From Clostridium sp. BJN0013 (lineage in GTDB: Bacteria > Bacillota > Clostridia > Clostridiales > Clostridiaceae), in the NCBI RefSeq assembly GCF_040939125.1, contig NZ_CP162495.1, positions 1,612,001-1,676,000 on the forward strand: DNA of 64,000 nucleotides, read 5' to 3'. The stretch's first letter is position 1. Each line of letters starts with the position of its first letter. Below, in pieces: positions 1-7,515 of the stretch. The position numbers were made by a program, and so were the translations under genes. The notes under the pieces are model-generated. The model did not search any database. It was not told the DNA's origin and saw only the letters and a program-made list of their open reading frames with translations.

Positions 1-92
1 GATATATTCACGAAGGGAGTTCAGCACCAGAGGTTTGCCCTGCCTGTGCACATCCTCAAGCATATTTTGAAATACTTACGGAAAAGTATTAA
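1..92 (+). CDS. Rubrerythrin, C-terminal end (partial)
   Basis: Only the last 29 or so codons are inside the window, read from base 3 to the TAA at 90-92. They give a rubredoxin-like tail with HEGSSAPEVCPACAHPQAYFE, where the CPxC pair and the HPQ-Y-FE ending are typical of the iron-binding C-terminal domain of rubrerythrin. Rubrerythrins reduce peroxide in anaerobes. The diiron domain lies upstream of the window. A strong terminator follows directly. Confidence 0.85.
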   Translation, partial: YIHEGSSAPEVCPACAHPQAYFEILTEKY

Positions 93-113
93 TAATTTAT
101 GTTTAGATAAATA

Positions 114-145
114 AAACCTGCACTGTGGTTATGGTGCAGGTTTTT
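114..145 (+). terminator. Rho-independent terminator after rubrerythrin
   Basis: A 10-bp stem, AAACCTGCAC paired with GTGCAGGTTT, with a 10-base loop, runs into a T-rich tail. It sits 22 bases after the rubrerythrin stop. Confidence 0.85.
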
Positions 146-443
146 ACTATATTTAGTATGATTAATATAGTCTTGCAAGTAAATGATATCATTAAAATAA
201 ATTTTATTCAATAATAAGTTTAAGAAATTTGTATTAAATCTAGAAATAGGGAGTTTAAGATAAAAAGACCTTAAAGAGGAGCGTAAGCAGTGCGTATCTC
301 TCGCTTTGAAGAAGTTGGAATGGAAGTATCTAATTGCTGCCTTCGGATAAATAATTAGAAGGAATATAGAATTTTATGTAGAAATAAATATTTATAGTGG
401 AAGAATTCGAAGCATTAAAATATTAAAGTAAGTAGGTGGTACA
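146..443. other. Noncoding leader of lrgAB
   Basis: There is no convincing gene in this stretch. Bases about 272-355 are less A+T-rich than their surroundings and hold short complementary runs such as GGAGCG and CGCT, so a structured 5' leader is possible. I could not match it to a riboswitch class, and no T-box sequence is present. Confidence 0.3.
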
Positions 444-797
444 ATGAAATATTTAAGACAATTAATGATCATTTTATTCATATGCTTTTTAGGGCAGGTA
501 TTAGAGATTATATGTCCTATACCTATTCCGGGAATTGTCATAGGCCTGATTTTGCTTTTTTTAGCATTATGTACAGGTATAATTAAAATTGAAATGATAG
601 AAGATATAAGCAATCTATTATTATCACATATGTCTTTTTTATTCATTCCAGCAGGAGTAGGTCTAATGGTATCATTCAATATATTAAAAGGGAAATGGGT
701 AGCTTTTATGTTTATAATTGTTATTTCTACCATAATAGTGTGGATTGTAACTGCTTATGTAGTTATTCTTTTAAGAAAGGTGCATTTACATGAATAA
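444..797 (+). CDS. lrgA: LrgA/CidA family holin-like membrane protein
   Basis: A 117-residue protein with about four hydrophobic segments. It carries the LrgA/CidA signature near residues 15-35 (GQVLEI, PIPGIVIGLILLF) and a conserved FIPAGVGLM near residue 67. In this family it acts with LrgB in the membrane; CidA/LrgA proteins are described as holin/antiholin-like and LrgAB as a pyruvate uptake system in some Firmicutes. The ATG follows a GTAGGTGG ribosome site. The stop overlaps the lrgB start by 8 bases, so the two are translationally coupled. Confidence 0.9.
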   Translation: MKYLRQLMIILFICFLGQVLEIICPIPIPGIVIGLILLFLALCTGIIKIEMIEDISNLLLSHMSFLFIPAGVGLMVSFNILKGKWVAFMFIIVISTIIVWIVTAYVVILLRKVHLHE

Positions 798-1494
798 TTT
801 AATCAATACAGGTATATTTGGAATATTAATATCATTAATTGCTTATGAAATAGGAATTTACATAAATAAAAAAACCAATATGTCTATATTTAATCCATTA
901 TTAATTGCAATAGTTTTAATAATACTTTTTCTAACAAGCTTCCATATAAAATACGAAAGCTTTAATATAGGAGGGGATATAATATCATTTTTCTTATATC
1001 CTGCTACAGTGGCATTGGCAGTACCTTTATATAAAGAATTTTCCTTATTTAAAAAAAATGTCGTACCCATTTTTACAGGCATATTGTGCGGCTGTATAGT
1101 TGGGATTGTTTGTGTTATTGTATTTTCAAAATTTTTCAAACTATCAGATATACTTATAATATCTTTAATACCTAAATCTATAACCACACCTATTGGAATG
1201 GCTTTATCAAAACAATTAGGAGGAGTACCCTCTATTACAGTTATTGCTATTATTATAACGGGAATATTAGGTTCAATTGTAGGACCATTTTTATTTAAAA
1301 TTTTAAAAATCAAGGATAAGGTTGCTTTTGGAGTTGCCATGGGTACATCTTCTCATGCCATTGGGACAGCTAAGACCATGGAAATAGGAGAAACTGAAGG
1401 GGCTATGAGTGGACTAGCTATGGCCATTTCAGGAATTATTACTGTTTTTTTGGCTCCTGCTTTATGGAAAATAGTTCTTATAATTTTGAAGTGA
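790..1494 (+). CDS. lrgB: LrgB family membrane protein
   Basis: A 234-residue protein made almost entirely of hydrophobic segments, with the LrgB family block SLIPKSITTPIGMALSKQLGG near residues 127-147 and GTSSHAIGTAKTMEIGETEGAMSGL near 185-210. It is the partner of LrgA in murein-hydrolase control or pyruvate transport. The start lies inside the end of lrgA, with AGAAAGG as ribosome site. The length is normal for the family and nothing suggests damage. Confidence 0.92.
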   Translation: MNNLINTGIFGILISLIAYEIGIYINKKTNMSIFNPLLIAIVLIILFLTSFHIKYESFNIGGDIISFFLYPATVALAVPLYKEFSLFKKNVVPIFTGILCGCIVGIVCVIVFSKFFKLSDILIISLIPKSITTPIGMALSKQLGGVPSITVIAIIITGILGSIVGPFLFKILKIKDKVAFGVAMGTSSHAIGTAKTMEIGETEGAMSGLAMAISGIITVFLAPALWKIVLIILK

Positions 1495-1538
1495 TGATTT
1501 TCCATAATTCTTGGAAGTGATAAATAAGATTTTGTTAT

Positions 1539-1583
1539 ATTCAGATGGAGAAAAGCATTTCTGGCGGTAAACTCCATCTGAAT
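1539..1583. repeat. Dispersed hairpin element, copy 1
   Basis: The 12-base arms ATTCAGATGGAG and CTCCATCTGAAT are perfect inverted copies around a 21-base loop containing AAAAGCATTTCT. A second copy with the same arm and loop start lies at 6108-6155. Both lie just downstream of minus-strand genes (1596-2558 and 6183-6632), which fits a terminator or a REP-like element. Confidence 0.6.
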
Positions 1584-1595
1584 ACAAGAAGTGTT

Positions 1596-2558
1596 CTATT
1601 TACAATCTTTTATAGGATTGTTTTTACTTTGGAGATAGTCTATAACATAGGTTCTCATTTCATTCATGGCATTAGAATCTCTCACCATTTCACCATGGGT
1701 ATAGGAAGTGTGTACTACACTAAATCTATTATTTACATGGGCAAATTTATCAGCTTTTGTCTTTAAAAAGTCAACTAAATCCAATATATTATTTTCTGTT
1801 ATATCTGGAAGTAATTCCGCTTCAGCTGGATCTATTCCAAATTCTAATGGATTTTCTTTAATCATCGACACAATCTCTGCTAATGATGGAGTACCTGTTG
1901 AGGGATCTCCTGTGAAATTTTTTGTATCTGCGGAAATTAGCAATACATTTTTAGTTATATTCCAGGTTCTGGTAATATCGCTATCCCAGGACATATTTAT
2001 ATATTGAAGTTGTTCATCTTTTGATAAACCTGATTCTGGATCATATTCTAAAACAGCACTAAGATTTTTTGTCATATTAAATTGCTCAAGATCTTTGAAA
2101 TTATAGTAGGCTCTATCGAGCAACACTATATCTTTTACTCTATCTGGATATTTTTTTGCAAACATCATGGCTGTATCTGCTCCAAAAGAATGACCTACCA
2201 AATGTGCCTTTTTTATACCATATGAATCTAGAACTTCTTTTATTGAATCTAACTGAGTTTTCCAGGATACAACAGGTATATGTCCACTATTACCATGATC
2301 TAGATAATCTAAAGTTATTGTCATGTATGGGTTGCTCTGATTATATAAAAATTTTCCGTGGCTGTGAGTACCTCCCATACCATGTAAAAATATAATTGCT
2401 TCTTTTTTGTTTGGAGAGTAATTATAGGCTTCAGTATATATTTTTACTTTTCTGTACCTTACATATTTTTGTCTAATATCACTATTGGCACTACAAGGTA
2501 TTATTGCAAAACTTAAAATTAATATAGTTATAAAGGTTAGTCTAAAAAATTTTTTCAT
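1596..2558 (-). CDS. Secreted alpha/beta hydrolase
   Basis: A 320-residue protein with a signal peptide at residues 1-25 (KK, hydrophobic stretch, PCSANS). It has an alpha/beta hydrolase core: HGMGG near residue 60 forms the oxyanion loop, GHSFGAD near 122 the nucleophile elbow with Ser as nucleophile, and a late His near residue 288 (SYTHGEM) could complete the triad. Substrate is not evident; lipase, esterase or peptidase activity are all possible. It is probably exported or anchored. It stands alone and ends beside the dispersed hairpin at 1539-1583. Confidence 0.8.
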   Translation of the reverse strand: MKKFFRLTFITILILSFAIIPCSANSDIRQKYVRYRKVKIYTEAYNYSPNKKEAIIFLHGMGGTHSHGKFLYNQSNPYMTITLDYLDHGNSGHIPVVSWKTQLDSIKEVLDSYGIKKAHLVGHSFGADTAMMFAKKYPDRVKDIVLLDRAYYNFKDLEQFNMTKNLSAVLEYDPESGLSKDEQLQYINMSWDSDITRTWNITKNVLLISADTKNFTGDPSTGTPSLAEIVSMIKENPLEFGIDPAEAELLPDITENNILDLVDFLKTKADKFAHVNNRFSVVHTSYTHGEMVRDSNAMNEMRTYVIDYLQSKNNPIKDCK

Positions 2559-2650
2559 AACAAAACTCCTCCTAAAAATAAATTATAGTTAAATATCATT
2601 CCATATAAAATTCTTATTTCCTCCTAATTTTTGTAAAAAACTTCATTATA

Positions 2651-2681
2651 AAAACACACGAATAGTAAAACTATCCGTGTG
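2651..2681 (-). terminator. Terminator downstream of the 2689-2925 gene
   Basis: Stem CACACGGATAG with CTATTCGTGTG (one mismatch) followed on the minus strand by TTTTTAT. It sits 8 bases after the stop of the minus-strand gene. Confidence 0.8.
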
Positions 2682-2688
2682 CTATAAA

Positions 2689-2925
2689 TCATTTTTTAAG
2701 TTCTTTAATCTGCTCTCGGAGATCTTTAATTTGACTCTTTTTTTCTTCTAAAGACGTAAGATTCTCTTGTTGGGATGCAATGTTAAGTATATCGGCTGAA
2801 ACAGCAGTTAAAAAATTTCCCAATACATTATTCTCATCAGCTGATTTTCCTTCTGTAAGTGCAAGCGCAATTAGATTTGCTAAAATGGACAGATCTTTAG
2901 GGGTTATTGAATCAAAAAGTGACAT
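2689..2925 (-). CDS. Small coiled-coil protein of unknown function
   Basis: A 78-residue acidic and helical protein. Residues 1-55 are a mixed hydrophobic helical region (LSILANLIALALTEG) and residues 56-78 a lysine/glutamate-rich coiled coil (LEEKKSQIKDLREQIKELKK). Similar short proteins are common in clostridia without a known role. It has a good ribosome site (AGGTGAAC) and its own terminator, so it is a real single-gene unit. Confidence 0.65.
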   Translation of the reverse strand: MSLFDSITPKDLSILANLIALALTEGKSADENNVLGNFLTAVSADILNIASQQENLTSLEEKKSQIKDLREQIKELKK

Positions 2926-3024
2926 TATAGTTCACCTCAGATTCATTATATTAAGGTGAACTATGTATAGTTACATCTGCTTGATGTATATATAAAATTT
3001 TAATGATTCCATAATATAATTATT

Positions 3025-3939
3025 TTACTCGTATAGGACTTCTTCATTTTTTACATGAGCTAAAATTATAATTGCAACTATAATGCATATTGTTCCTAAC
3101 CATTCTGATAGACTAAAAGGGACATGCAGCCATAATATAGATAAAAAAGCTGCTGATAAAGGTTCAACAGAGGATAATATACTAGTTTCTGTTGGCTGTA
3201 TATATTTTAAACTTTCTAGGTAACAATAGAAAGCAATGAGAGTTCCAAATAACACTACAAATATGATGGCAAATATGGAAGCAATAGACCATTGACCTGT
3301 AAAATTCCAGGGTGGGTGAATGAAACTAAAAGCTAGTCCACCAATTAGCATTCCCCAGCCAACTACAAGTGTAGAATCCCATCTAGTAAGAAGGGAACGA
3401 GGCTGTATTGTATTGAAGGCTGCTGTAAAAGCTGAACAAATTCCCCAAAATAAGGCTAGATTAGAAATAGATAAATTGTGAGCATTGCCTTTTGTAATAA
3501 TAAAAAATGTGCCTAACATTGCCAGTATAACAGATAGCATTTGTTGCAGAGTTGGAATTCTTTTGGTGGAAATGGCTAGATAACAGGTAATTATTATTGG
3601 TGACAAATATTGAAGTATTGTAGCCGTTGCTGCATTTCCATATTTAATGGCAGCAAAATATGTATACTGAACGCCTAACATTCCTATGATACCAAAAAAT
3701 ATAAGTTTTAAGCCATTGTGTTTGAGTTTCCAGATATTCCATATATCTTGATCGTTTTTAGCAAAAGTATATAATAATAAAATTAGCCCTGATACTAATA
3801 GACGAATTACAACAAGCCATTCTGGAGTAACTCCCTTTTCGTGGAATAGATATTGAGCAACAGTACCTGATATTCCCCACAACATAGCCCCTATAATTAC
3901 AAGTATTATTCCTTTTATTCTTGGTTGAAAGTTTACCAT
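3025..3939 (-). CDS. EamA/DMT family transporter
   Basis: About 304 residues from the ATG at 3939, with ten predicted membrane segments in two repeats of five, as in the EamA drug/metabolite transporter family. Typical features are GAMLWGISGTVAQYLF near the start and the second-repeat block PTETSILSSVEPLSAAF near residue 255. The frame extends upstream to 4044, but that extension is Asn/Ile/Lys-rich and hydrophilic, and the ATG at 3939 is preceded by GAGTGAGAG, so I use the shorter form. Substrate unknown. It is divergent from the AraC regulator at 4082, which probably controls it. Confidence 0.88.
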   Translation of the reverse strand: MVNFQPRIKGIILVIIGAMLWGISGTVAQYLFHEKGVTPEWLVVIRLLVSGLILLLYTFAKNDQDIWNIWKLKHNGLKLIFFGIIGMLGVQYTYFAAIKYGNAATATILQYLSPIIITCYLAISTKRIPTLQQMLSVILAMLGTFFIITKGNAHNLSISNLALFWGICSAFTAAFNTIQPRSLLTRWDSTLVVGWGMLIGGLAFSFIHPPWNFTGQWSIASIFAIIFVVLFGTLIAFYCYLESLKYIQPTETSILSSVEPLSAAFLSILWLHVPFSLSEWLGTICIIVAIIILAHVKNEEVLYE

Positions 3940-4081
3940 ACTCTCACTCGCTTTCTTTGTAATTATTTTGTGATTTATTATAAATATATTGATTTGTTTA
4001 AATAAATCTGTAATAATTTTATTATTATTTTTAATTTGTAACAATTAATATATTGTCAATATTTAAAACTATATTAGCGAG

Positions 4082-4999
4082 ATGATAAAGATGCAGGTAG
4101 CAAAAATAGAAGTAGATGATAATTTACAAGAGGTAACAAAACATGGTTCTTACAGCTTTCCAATAGCAATTTATACAGATAGATTTAATTTATTTGAAGA
4201 TGGTCATATTAGGTGGCATTGGCATAAAGAATTGCAGTTTTCATATTCACTTTGTGATAAGATGTATTTTTTTATCGAAAATCAAAAAATAGTCTTGAAA
4301 CCTGGAGAAGGAATTATGGTAAATTCCAATGTACTCCATCAAATTAAGCCTTATGACAATAGTAATTGTATGATGTTTTCTATTGTTTTTCATCCTGTTT
4401 TAATAGGAGGTGCAAAAGAGTCACTTATTGAAAGAAAATATGTGAATCCAATCTTAGAAAACAGTGATTTGAAATTTATCTATTTAAAACCTAATGTTCA
4501 ATGGCAAAAAAATATTTTAAAATATTTAAAACAAGTTTTCCTACTGTCAAAGAAAAAACCATATGGATACGAACTGGAAATAAGAAATTTTTTGAACATC
4601 CTCTGGTTAAACTTATTGAGAGAAGTAAAAAAGGATATTAAAGAATGTGGAACTGTAGTTTCTTATGATGAGGAACGTGTAAAATTAGCGCTACAGTATA
4701 TACATAAATATTATGCAGAGAATATTTTATTGGATAATATTGCAATGGCAGCAAATATTAGTAAAAGTGAGTGCTGTCGTAGTTTTAGAAGGATCTTAAG
4801 AGTGACACCTTTTGAATATTTAATGGAATATAGAATTTCAAAGGCGTCAGAACAGCTTCTGAAAAGTAAAGATTCTATTTCTAATATTGCTTTTCAGGTG
4901 GGTTTTAATGGAACAAGTTATTTTGGGAAGATTTTTAAAAGATATATGAATTGTACTCCTTCTGAATATAGAAAAAAATGCTTTAAATGTTATAAATGA
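4082..4999 (+). CDS. AraC family transcriptional regulator
   Basis: A 305-residue protein. The N-terminal half is a cupin-like sensor (HWHKELQFSYSL, KPGEGIMVNSNVLHQIKP). The C-terminal 100 residues hold two helix-turn-helix motifs, NIAMAANISKSECCRSFRRILRV-type and the signature SISNIAFQVGFNGTSYFGKIFKR, ending TPSEYRKK. It probably binds a small ligand and acts on the divergent EamA transporter gene, whose start is about 140 bases away. The start may instead be the ATG at 4091. Confidence 0.9.
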   Translation: MIKMQVAKIEVDDNLQEVTKHGSYSFPIAIYTDRFNLFEDGHIRWHWHKELQFSYSLCDKMYFFIENQKIVLKPGEGIMVNSNVLHQIKPYDNSNCMMFSIVFHPVLIGGAKESLIERKYVNPILENSDLKFIYLKPNVQWQKNILKYLKQVFLLSKKKPYGYELEIRNFLNILWLNLLREVKKDIKECGTVVSYDEERVKLALQYIHKYYAENILLDNIAMAANISKSECCRSFRRILRVTPFEYLMEYRISKASEQLLKSKDSISNIAFQVGFNGTSYFGKIFKRYMNCTPSEYRKKCFKCYK

Positions 5000-5063
5000 T
5001 TATTAATGGCAAGTAATGATTATTTTTATATTGTTTACAAATAGTTAATTAATATAACATTAA

Positions 5064-5206
5064 ATTGTAACAAATACTATATATAATTATAAGTGTCCTA
5101 AGGAAATACCTTAGAGAAAATAAAAATAATAATTGTCCCCTTGAAATAATAGTTTGCCTAGATAAGTACCTAATAATGTAAGGTGCTTATCTTGTTTGAT
5201 TTTTTG
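5064..5206 (+). ncRNA. Candidate small RNA 1 with shared promoter box
   Basis: An upstream ACAAATAGTTA, the box ATTGTAACAAATACT at 5064-5078 and a TATAAT at 5082-5087 precede a transcript that would start near 5094. It has an early hairpin (CCTAAGG/CCTTAG) and ends in a terminator, GATAAG...CTTATC followed by TTGTTTGATTTTTT. The promoter region and terminator type match RNAs at 5641-5875 and 39363-39556. No open frame of note lies inside. Confidence 0.55.
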
Positions 5207-5483
5207 AAAATTTATTTAAAGTTCATATCTCAAAATAGTAATCGAAGCTGTTATTAAATAATGTGGTATTAACATATATAATATAATTATATGTAATGAT
5301 TGTTTATATTAGAAAAGTATAGAAATGGACTGATATAAGTATAATTAGAAAGACAAGGTTTAAATTAATATTATAAATTATGAATAAAAATATGAATAAA
5401 AAGAGGTATAGGAAACAAGCCATCTTTATTATATCCTGTGCCTTGAGTGAAGTGAAAGGAATGGTTATAAAAATGAAAGTTAA

Positions 5484-5597
5484 TGCTGCATTTATTTTGT
5501 TGCACCAGAATCTGTTGGTGCTGTAAAATTTGATCATCATCCTGGATTTGGCTTTAAAAGTGGGGATGAACTTTTTAAAAGCCAGATGTCTTTTTAA
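5484..5597 (+). pseudogene. Gene remnant, unidentified
   Basis: An open stretch of 37 codons reads APESVGAVKFDHHPGFGFK and then SGDELFKSQMSF before a TAA. The composition (HH, GFGF, balanced charges) is protein-like, unlike the surrounding sequence, but there is no start codon or ribosome site, and the frame is closed upstream. It looks like the 3' end of a decayed gene. I do not recognise the family. A minus-strand frame over the same bases is low-complexity and not credible. Confidence 0.35.
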
Positions 5598-5640
5598 ATA
5601 TTTCATATTATTCATAAATAGTTAATTAATATGCCATTAA

Positions 5641-5875
5641 GTTGTAACAAATACTACATATAATTATAAGTATCCTAAGGAAGCAAGCCTTAGTTTAAAT
5701 AGATAGTTTATAAATTAATGTCCCCAAGTGTAAATTTAAACTGGTGTCTGTAGTTGCAGGGCACTTTAAACTTAAATGCAACTGCCAGAAGTTCGTATAC
5801 TAAATAATAGTCTCCTTTAAAAATAATGTTATTAAAAGTAAGTACCCGTCATCTAGGGTACTTACTTTTGTTTTG
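5641..5875 (+). ncRNA. Candidate small RNA 2 (chromosomal copy)
   Basis: The box GTTGTAACAAATACT at 5641-5655 and TATAAT at 5659-5664 imply a start near 5671. The transcript has the CCTAAGG hairpin, then a structured core (TCCCC, CTGGTGTCTG, a stem GTTGCA/TGCAAC, GCCAGAAG) and a very strong 14-bp terminator stem (AAAAGTAAGTACCC at 5834 with its complement at 5856) followed by TTTTGTTTT. The core is strongly conserved in the prophage RNA at 39363-39556. I could not match it to a known class. Confidence 0.65.
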
Positions 5876-6107
5876 GAGTAGAAAGAGATGGATGCAAACC
5901 TACCTTTTCTGATTTTTAATATTTAATATTAAGTTGATCCTTCAAATCAATTTTCTTTTTTCCAGCTGTCTTTAAGTATTTTGTTTAATGTTCCTGGTCT
6001 TAAATTTTACCTTTTTTAGTTGAATGGATGAAATGTTTATGTGAACTGACTTATCTTCTTCAGAGTGAGAAATAAACACTATTATGTACATGGATAAGTG
6101 ATTCTGA

Positions 6108-6155
6108 GGTTCAGATGGAGAAAAGCATTTCTCATAAGCAAACTCTACCTGAACC
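6108..6155. repeat. Dispersed hairpin element, copy 2
   Basis: The arms GGTTCAGATGGAG and CTCTACCTGAACC pair with one mismatch; the loop starts AAAAGCATTTCT exactly as in the copy at 1539-1583. It lies 28 bases after the stop of the minus-strand DUF2382 gene. Confidence 0.55.
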
Positions 6156-6182
6156 TAAGAATAACTTGATTTTATAAATTAC

Positions 6183-6632
6183 TTAACGGAAGCTATTATC
6201 TGTATTGTTATCCACTATCTTTGCATCACCATTTGAGTTTATACGAGCTTCTTCTCTTTTTAGTTTCTCATCCACTTTCCTTGTTTCTTCGATTTCACGT
6301 TTATGAGCAGATACCTCTCCAGTTACCACGGTGTGTTTATCCACATTGACCTGTTCTTCACTGACTGGAATACGTATAGTTTTTTCATCACTAATAGGTG
6401 TATCACTGGATTTATTATCTATTGCTCTTCTTTCGATAACAACTTCTTCACGAGTAACTGGAACATCAACTGCTTTTTGTTCCTCAACAATTTCTTTGCT
6501 TAGTTCAACTTCACCCTTTGCAACTTTGTTTTTATTTATATCAAGTTCTTCCTTATGAAGTGTAAGTTTTCCATCATCTTCACTTTTCTTATCATTGTCA
6601 TTACCTGAAATATTGTCAAATAGACCCATCAT
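6183..6632 (-). CDS. DUF2382 (YsnF/AvaK-like) stress-type protein
   Basis: A 149-residue, highly charged, soluble protein. The core at residues 25-118 is a DUF2382 domain: LHKEELDINKNKVAKGEVEL, then VPVTREEVVIERRAID, then IRIPVSEEQVNVDKHTVV. Such proteins are known mainly from stress responses and no reaction has been assigned. Two ATGs (6632, 6629) follow a clear AGGAGG, so the start is uncertain by one codon. It is a single gene. Confidence 0.85.
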   Translation of the reverse strand: MMGLFDNISGNDNDKKSEDDGKLTLHKEELDINKNKVAKGEVELSKEIVEEQKAVDVPVTREEVVIERRAIDNKSSDTPISDEKTIRIPVSEEQVNVDKHTVVTGEVSAHKREIEETRKVDEKLKREEARINSNGDAKIVDNNTDNSFR

Positions 6633-6901
6633 ATTACCTCCTATAAGTACATATTTTCAATTCATTAATATTTTATCCCTGCTGGAGTAATATATTCTTT
6701 ATGAAATATGGATCTAGAGTAAATAGTTTACAACAAATAAATGTAATTTTTATTTTGCTTAAGAAGTTTATAATGATAGAGAGAGTATTGCATGAAAAAA
6801 ATTAAAAAAATAACCATGTTTACCTGAAATTAGAATTTATTTCTTTGAATTCGGATTAGGTTAACATAATTTCTTGAAATTTCTTTAGAAGTATTCAATA
6901 T

Positions 6902-6973
6902 AAAAAAACACTCCTTCATATAAATAATTGTAAATTTATCATCTAAAATTATTGCCTTGAAAGAGTGTTTTTT
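6902..6973 (-). terminator. Long hairpin terminator after the split host gene
   Basis: AAAAAACACTC near 6903 pairs with GAGTGTTTTTT near 6963, with further pairing inside (AATAAT/ATTATT). On the minus strand it lies about 45 bases after the host gene stop at 7017. The T-run on both strands suggests bidirectional use. Confidence 0.6.
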
Positions 6974-7016
6974 ATTCAGTTTATACAAGATTTTTGTTTT
7001 TTCAAGTATCTTGCAT

Positions 7017-7515
7017 TTAGGTAAGACTTTTATTGAATATATTTGATAGGCCAAGGGCAGATATTTTATTTTTAATATCTGTTGTATTTATGGTATAGAG
7101 TCCTGTTTTTTTCATTCTTTCAAAATATTCTGAGCCGGCAAAGGTATATCTATTTTTTCGACCTTCTTTAGTTCGTATTTTATAATTTGCGTAGTTTATT
7201 ATATCACCGATAACTGTATCCTTTGGAAGGATTAAAGTAGGCATTTCAAGTGCACATCTTACAGCATTGTGTCCTGCCAGAGATCCTGTACAAATAGCTT
7301 CTGTATGACCCACAAATAATCCACTTTTTTCTCCAGCACAAAATAGATTTTCTACATTGTTTACTTTTAAATCATCAGAAACCGGTGCTACAGATAAATA
7401 TCTTATAGAATTTCCTTTACCACCGGAATAAGGATCTATAAATTTGGCATTTTCTAAACCAGGTATTTTCCTTAGTTTATCTAAAGGATAATAAGAGGTC
7501 ATAAGTTTTACATGT
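7017..7515 (-). pseudogene. FAD-dependent oxidoreductase, C-terminal fragment of a doubly interrupted gene
   Basis: The frame runs from the attachment site near 7515 to a TAA at 7017. It contains VENLFCAGEKSGLFVGHTE and ICTGSLAGHNAVR, the C-terminal flavin-binding motif of GidA/TrmFO-like FAD oxidoreductases, followed by a helical tail. It continues in frame from the fragment at 57743-58285: the junction reads LDTGH then VKLMTSYYPLDK. The host protein would be an FAD-dependent oxidoreductase of unknown substrate. The sequence shows no decay, so excision of element A could restore this junction. An internal ATG at 7502 exists but has no ribosome site. Confidence 0.75.

Noticed and set aside
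240-440. A lysine or T-box riboswitch before lrgA
   Set aside because: Some bases resemble AGAGG-GCG of the lysine class, but the conserved GCCGAAG and T-box sequences are missing.
392-1577. Long minus-strand open frames opposite lrgA and lrgB (392-733, 858-1340, 1353-1577)
   Set aside because: They are antisense shadows of two well-recognised genes, lack ribosome sites and have no family features.
5304-5615. Minus-strand frame of 103 codons
   Set aside because: Phe/Ile/Leu-rich low-complexity translation with no ribosome site; the opposite strand carries a protein-like gene remnant.
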